DNA of 64,000 bases, taken from contig NC_079875.1 of NCBI RefSeq assembly GCF_029227915.1, positions 20,579,001-20,643,000 of the forward strand. Direction: 5' to 3'. The translations under genes were made by a program, and so were the position numbers. The notes below the pieces were generated by a model. The model did not search any database. It was not told the origin of the DNA and saw only the letters and a program-made list of their open reading frames with translations. Source of the DNA: Hydractinia symbiolongicarpus (lineage: Eukaryota; Cnidaria; Hydrozoa; Anthoathecata; Hydractiniidae). Of the stretch, positions 62,222 through 64,000 are shown piece after piece (the stretch's first letter is position 1; each line of letters starts with the position of its first letter).

Positions 62222-64000
62222 ATAGGACGATGCACGTTGTTAAGAGTGGTCTAAGGCCACGGGGCTAAGGAGAACCACTTGGAACCTTGTAGTGCATTGA
62301 GACTGGAAGGAATAGTCAAATGGTAACCTGCCCAGGCAGAGGGAACCACGTGATTTACTTGTGAGGCCTTTATTACACTGCAAAAGGCCATATTACAGCC
62401 TTTAAAGGACGATACACGTAGTTAAGAGTGTTGTAAGGCCACGGTGCTAAGGAGAACCACGTGGAACGTTGTAGTGCATTGAGACTGGAAGGAATAGTCC
62501 ATTGGTAACCTGCGTAGCCAGATGGAACCACGTGATTTGCGTGTGAGGCCTTTATTAGACTGCAAAAGGCCATATTACAGCCTTAATAGGACTGTGCACG
62601 TAGTTAAGAGTGTTCTAAAGCCACTGCGCTAAGGAAAACGACTTGGGACGTTGAATCGCATTGAGACTGGAACGACTAGTCCAATGGTAACCTGCAAAAG
62701 CAGCTAAAACCGCGTGATTAAAGTGTGCTGCCTTTATTAGACTGCAAAAGGCTATATTAGGGTCTTTATAGGACGATGCACGTTGTTAAGAGTGTTGTAA
62801 AGCGACGGTTCTAAGGAAAACGAGTTCGGACGTTGTACCACATTGAGACTTGAAGGACTAGTCCAATGGTAACCAGCAAAAGCAGCTAAAACAGCGTGAT
62901 TAAAGTGTGCGGCCTTTATTAGACGGCAAAAGGCCATATTAGGGTTTTATAGGACTGTGCACACACTTAAGAGTGTTCTATAGCCACGGCACTAAGGAGA
63001 ACCCCTTGGAACGTTGTAGTGCATTGAGACTGGAATGAATAGTCCAATGGTAACCTGCGCAGGCAGAGGGAACCACGTGATTTACGTGTGAGGCCTTTAT
63101 TACACTGCATAAGGCCATATTACAGCCTTTATAGGACGATGCACGTAGTTAAGAAAGTTCTAAGGCCACGGCGCTAAGGAGAACCACTTGGGACGTTTTA
63201 GTGCATTGGGACTGGAACGATTAATCCAATGGTAACCGGCTCAGGCAGCTGAAACCACGTGATTTACGTGTGCGGCCTTTATTGGACTGCAAAAGGCCAT
63301 ATTACGGTCTTTATAGGACTGTGCACGTAGTTAAGAGTATTGTAAGGCCACAGCGCTAAGGAGAACCACTTGGAACGTTGCAGTGCAATGAGACTGGAAG
63401 GAATAGTCCAATGGTAACCTGCGCAGGGAGATGGAACCACGTGATTTACGTGTGAGACTATATTAGACTTCAAAAGGCCATATTACAGCCTTTATAGCAC
63501 TGTGCACGTAGTTAAGAGTGTTCTAAAGCCACGGCACTAAGGAAAACGGCTTGGAACGTTGTAGTGCAATGAGACTGGAAGGAATAGTCCAATGGTAACC
63601 TGCGCAGGCAGAGGGAACCACGTGATTTACGTGTGAGGCCTTCATTACACTGCAAAAGGCCATATTGAAGCCTTTATAGGACGATACACGTAGTTAAGAG
63701 TGTTCTAAGGCCACGGCGCAAAGGAGAACCACTTGGAACGTTGTAGTGCATTGAGACAGGAAGGAATAGTTCATTGGTAACCTGCGCAGGCAGATAGAAC
63801 CACGTGATTTGCTTGTGAGGCTATATTAGACTGCAAAAGGCCATATTACTGCCTTAATAGGACGATCCACGTAGTTAAGAGTGTTCTGAAGCAACGGCGC
63901 TAAGGAAAACGACTTGGGACGTTGTGGCACATTGAGAATGGAAGGACTAGTTCAATTAAAACCTGCGCAGACAGGTGTAACCACGTGATTTACGTGTGAG
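62222..64000. repeat. Copy of 57.7-59.5 kb, cut by the window end
   Basis: Matches 57678-59456 at offset 4544 (25 x 182 minus 6). Differences seen include TTTATTACACTGC at 62371 versus TTCATTACACTGC at 57827, and GGCGCAAAGG at 63716. The satellite continues unbroken to the last base, so the array extends beyond the window on this side. It also starts in mid-array at base 1. Confidence 0.8.

Larger units (their letters stand above)
1..64000. repeat. 182-bp tandem satellite array filling the window
   Basis: About 350 head-to-tail copies of a 182-bp monomer run without interruption. Landmarks recur once per unit: CTAAGG, ACTTGGAACGTTG, GACTGGA, AGTCCAATGGTAAC, TTTATTAGACTGCAAAAGG, CATATTA and GTAGTTAAGAGTGTTCTAAG. 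The ACTTGG landmark steps by exactly 182 bp at the left edge. Most deviations are small and explicable, for example +3 from a duplicated AAC, -1 in GAGGCTATATTAG, and -3 in GAGGCATTTAGACTGG. No unique spacer longer than a few bases, transposon end, tRNA, rRNA or microsatellite was seen. This is known to be the organisation of centromeric and heterochromatic satellites in eukaryotes. A centromeric role is inference, since the sequence alone cannot show it. I do not recognise the family. Confidence 0.97.

Noticed and set aside
1-64000. CRISPR-like array
   Set aside because: The period is 182 bp with no alternation of short constant repeats and unique spacers. The whole unit is repeated.
1-64000. 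rRNA/5S or tRNA gene cluster, or histone-type tandem genes
   Set aside because: The unit has no tRNA cloverleaf boxes, no 5S internal control region that I could recognise, and no coding frame of useful length.
1-64000. Known plant or animal satellite families, such as the Arabidopsis 178-180-bp repeat or primate alpha satellite
   Set aside because: Unit length is similar, but I see none of the characteristic sequence of these families, so naming a species would be a guess.
1-64000. Transposable element insertions or unique-sequence islands
   Set aside because: Each stretch I checked could be placed on the 182-bp monomer. No poly-A tail, long terminal repeat or target-site duplication was found.

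Overview
The whole 64 kb window is one continuous tandem satellite DNA array. It contains no gene, RNA gene, transposon, CRISPR array or other unique sequence that I can support. The basic unit is a 182-bp monomer, which gives about 350 copies. Consecutive copies of the ACTTGG landmark near the monomer start fall at 13, 195, 377, 559 and 741, each exactly 182 bp apart. All monomers I followed lie head to tail in the same orientation from base 1 to base 64000. A uniform array of this kind is typical of eukaryotic centromeric or pericentromeric/heterochromatic satellite. I do not recognise the monomer as any named satellite family, so no species is assigned. A hand-counted monomer is about 47% GC, G-rich on the + strand (51 G, 35 C), and CpG is only mildly depleted.

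Monomers fall into two main sequence families plus hybrids. Type I carries CCACGTGATTTACGTGTGAGG and CCTGCGCAGG. Type II carries CCGCGTGATTAAAGTGTGCGG and GACTAGTC. They are interspersed, and often alternate, in many orders. Multi-monomer blocks have been repeatedly copied as higher-order repeats (HORs).

Region by region: 1-7.6 kb is a mosaic of 4-7 monomer blocks. 7.6-9.27 kb is a 9-monomer block that recurs 12.6 kb away at 20.2-21.9 kb. 9.27-11.3 kb is mosaic and related to the first kilobases. 11.3-14.9 kb is a regular 5-monomer HOR of 913 bp. 12,618-20,855 is a tandem duplication of a 23-monomer, 4119-bp unit, and each copy contains a perfect 17-bp-arm fold-back hairpin. 21.9-25.6 kb is mosaic. 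25.6-32.5 kb holds a 21-monomer (3826-bp) repeat with an inner 4-monomer (730-bp) expansion. 30.5-37.0 kb is an 18-monomer (3270-bp) tandem duplication. 37-38.4 kb is mosaic. 38.4-43.0 kb is a 14-monomer (2547-bp) HOR, re-used at 45.9-48.6 kb. 48.6-49.7 kb is a fresh 3-monomer duplication. 53.5-58.6 kb is a second, separate 14-monomer tandem duplication. 61.1-62.2 kb is another 3-monomer duplication. 62.2 kb to the end repeats 57.7-59.5 kb.

No genes work together here. The dynamics visible are unequal exchange in register with the monomer, small monomer-specific indels that act as lineage tags, and one inverted template-switch-like rearrangement. The short open frames on the - strand (61-80 codons) are by-products of the repeat and I do not annotate them as genes. 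Coordinates of HOR block edges are accurate only to a few tens of bases, because a crossover inside identical sequence cannot be placed exactly.
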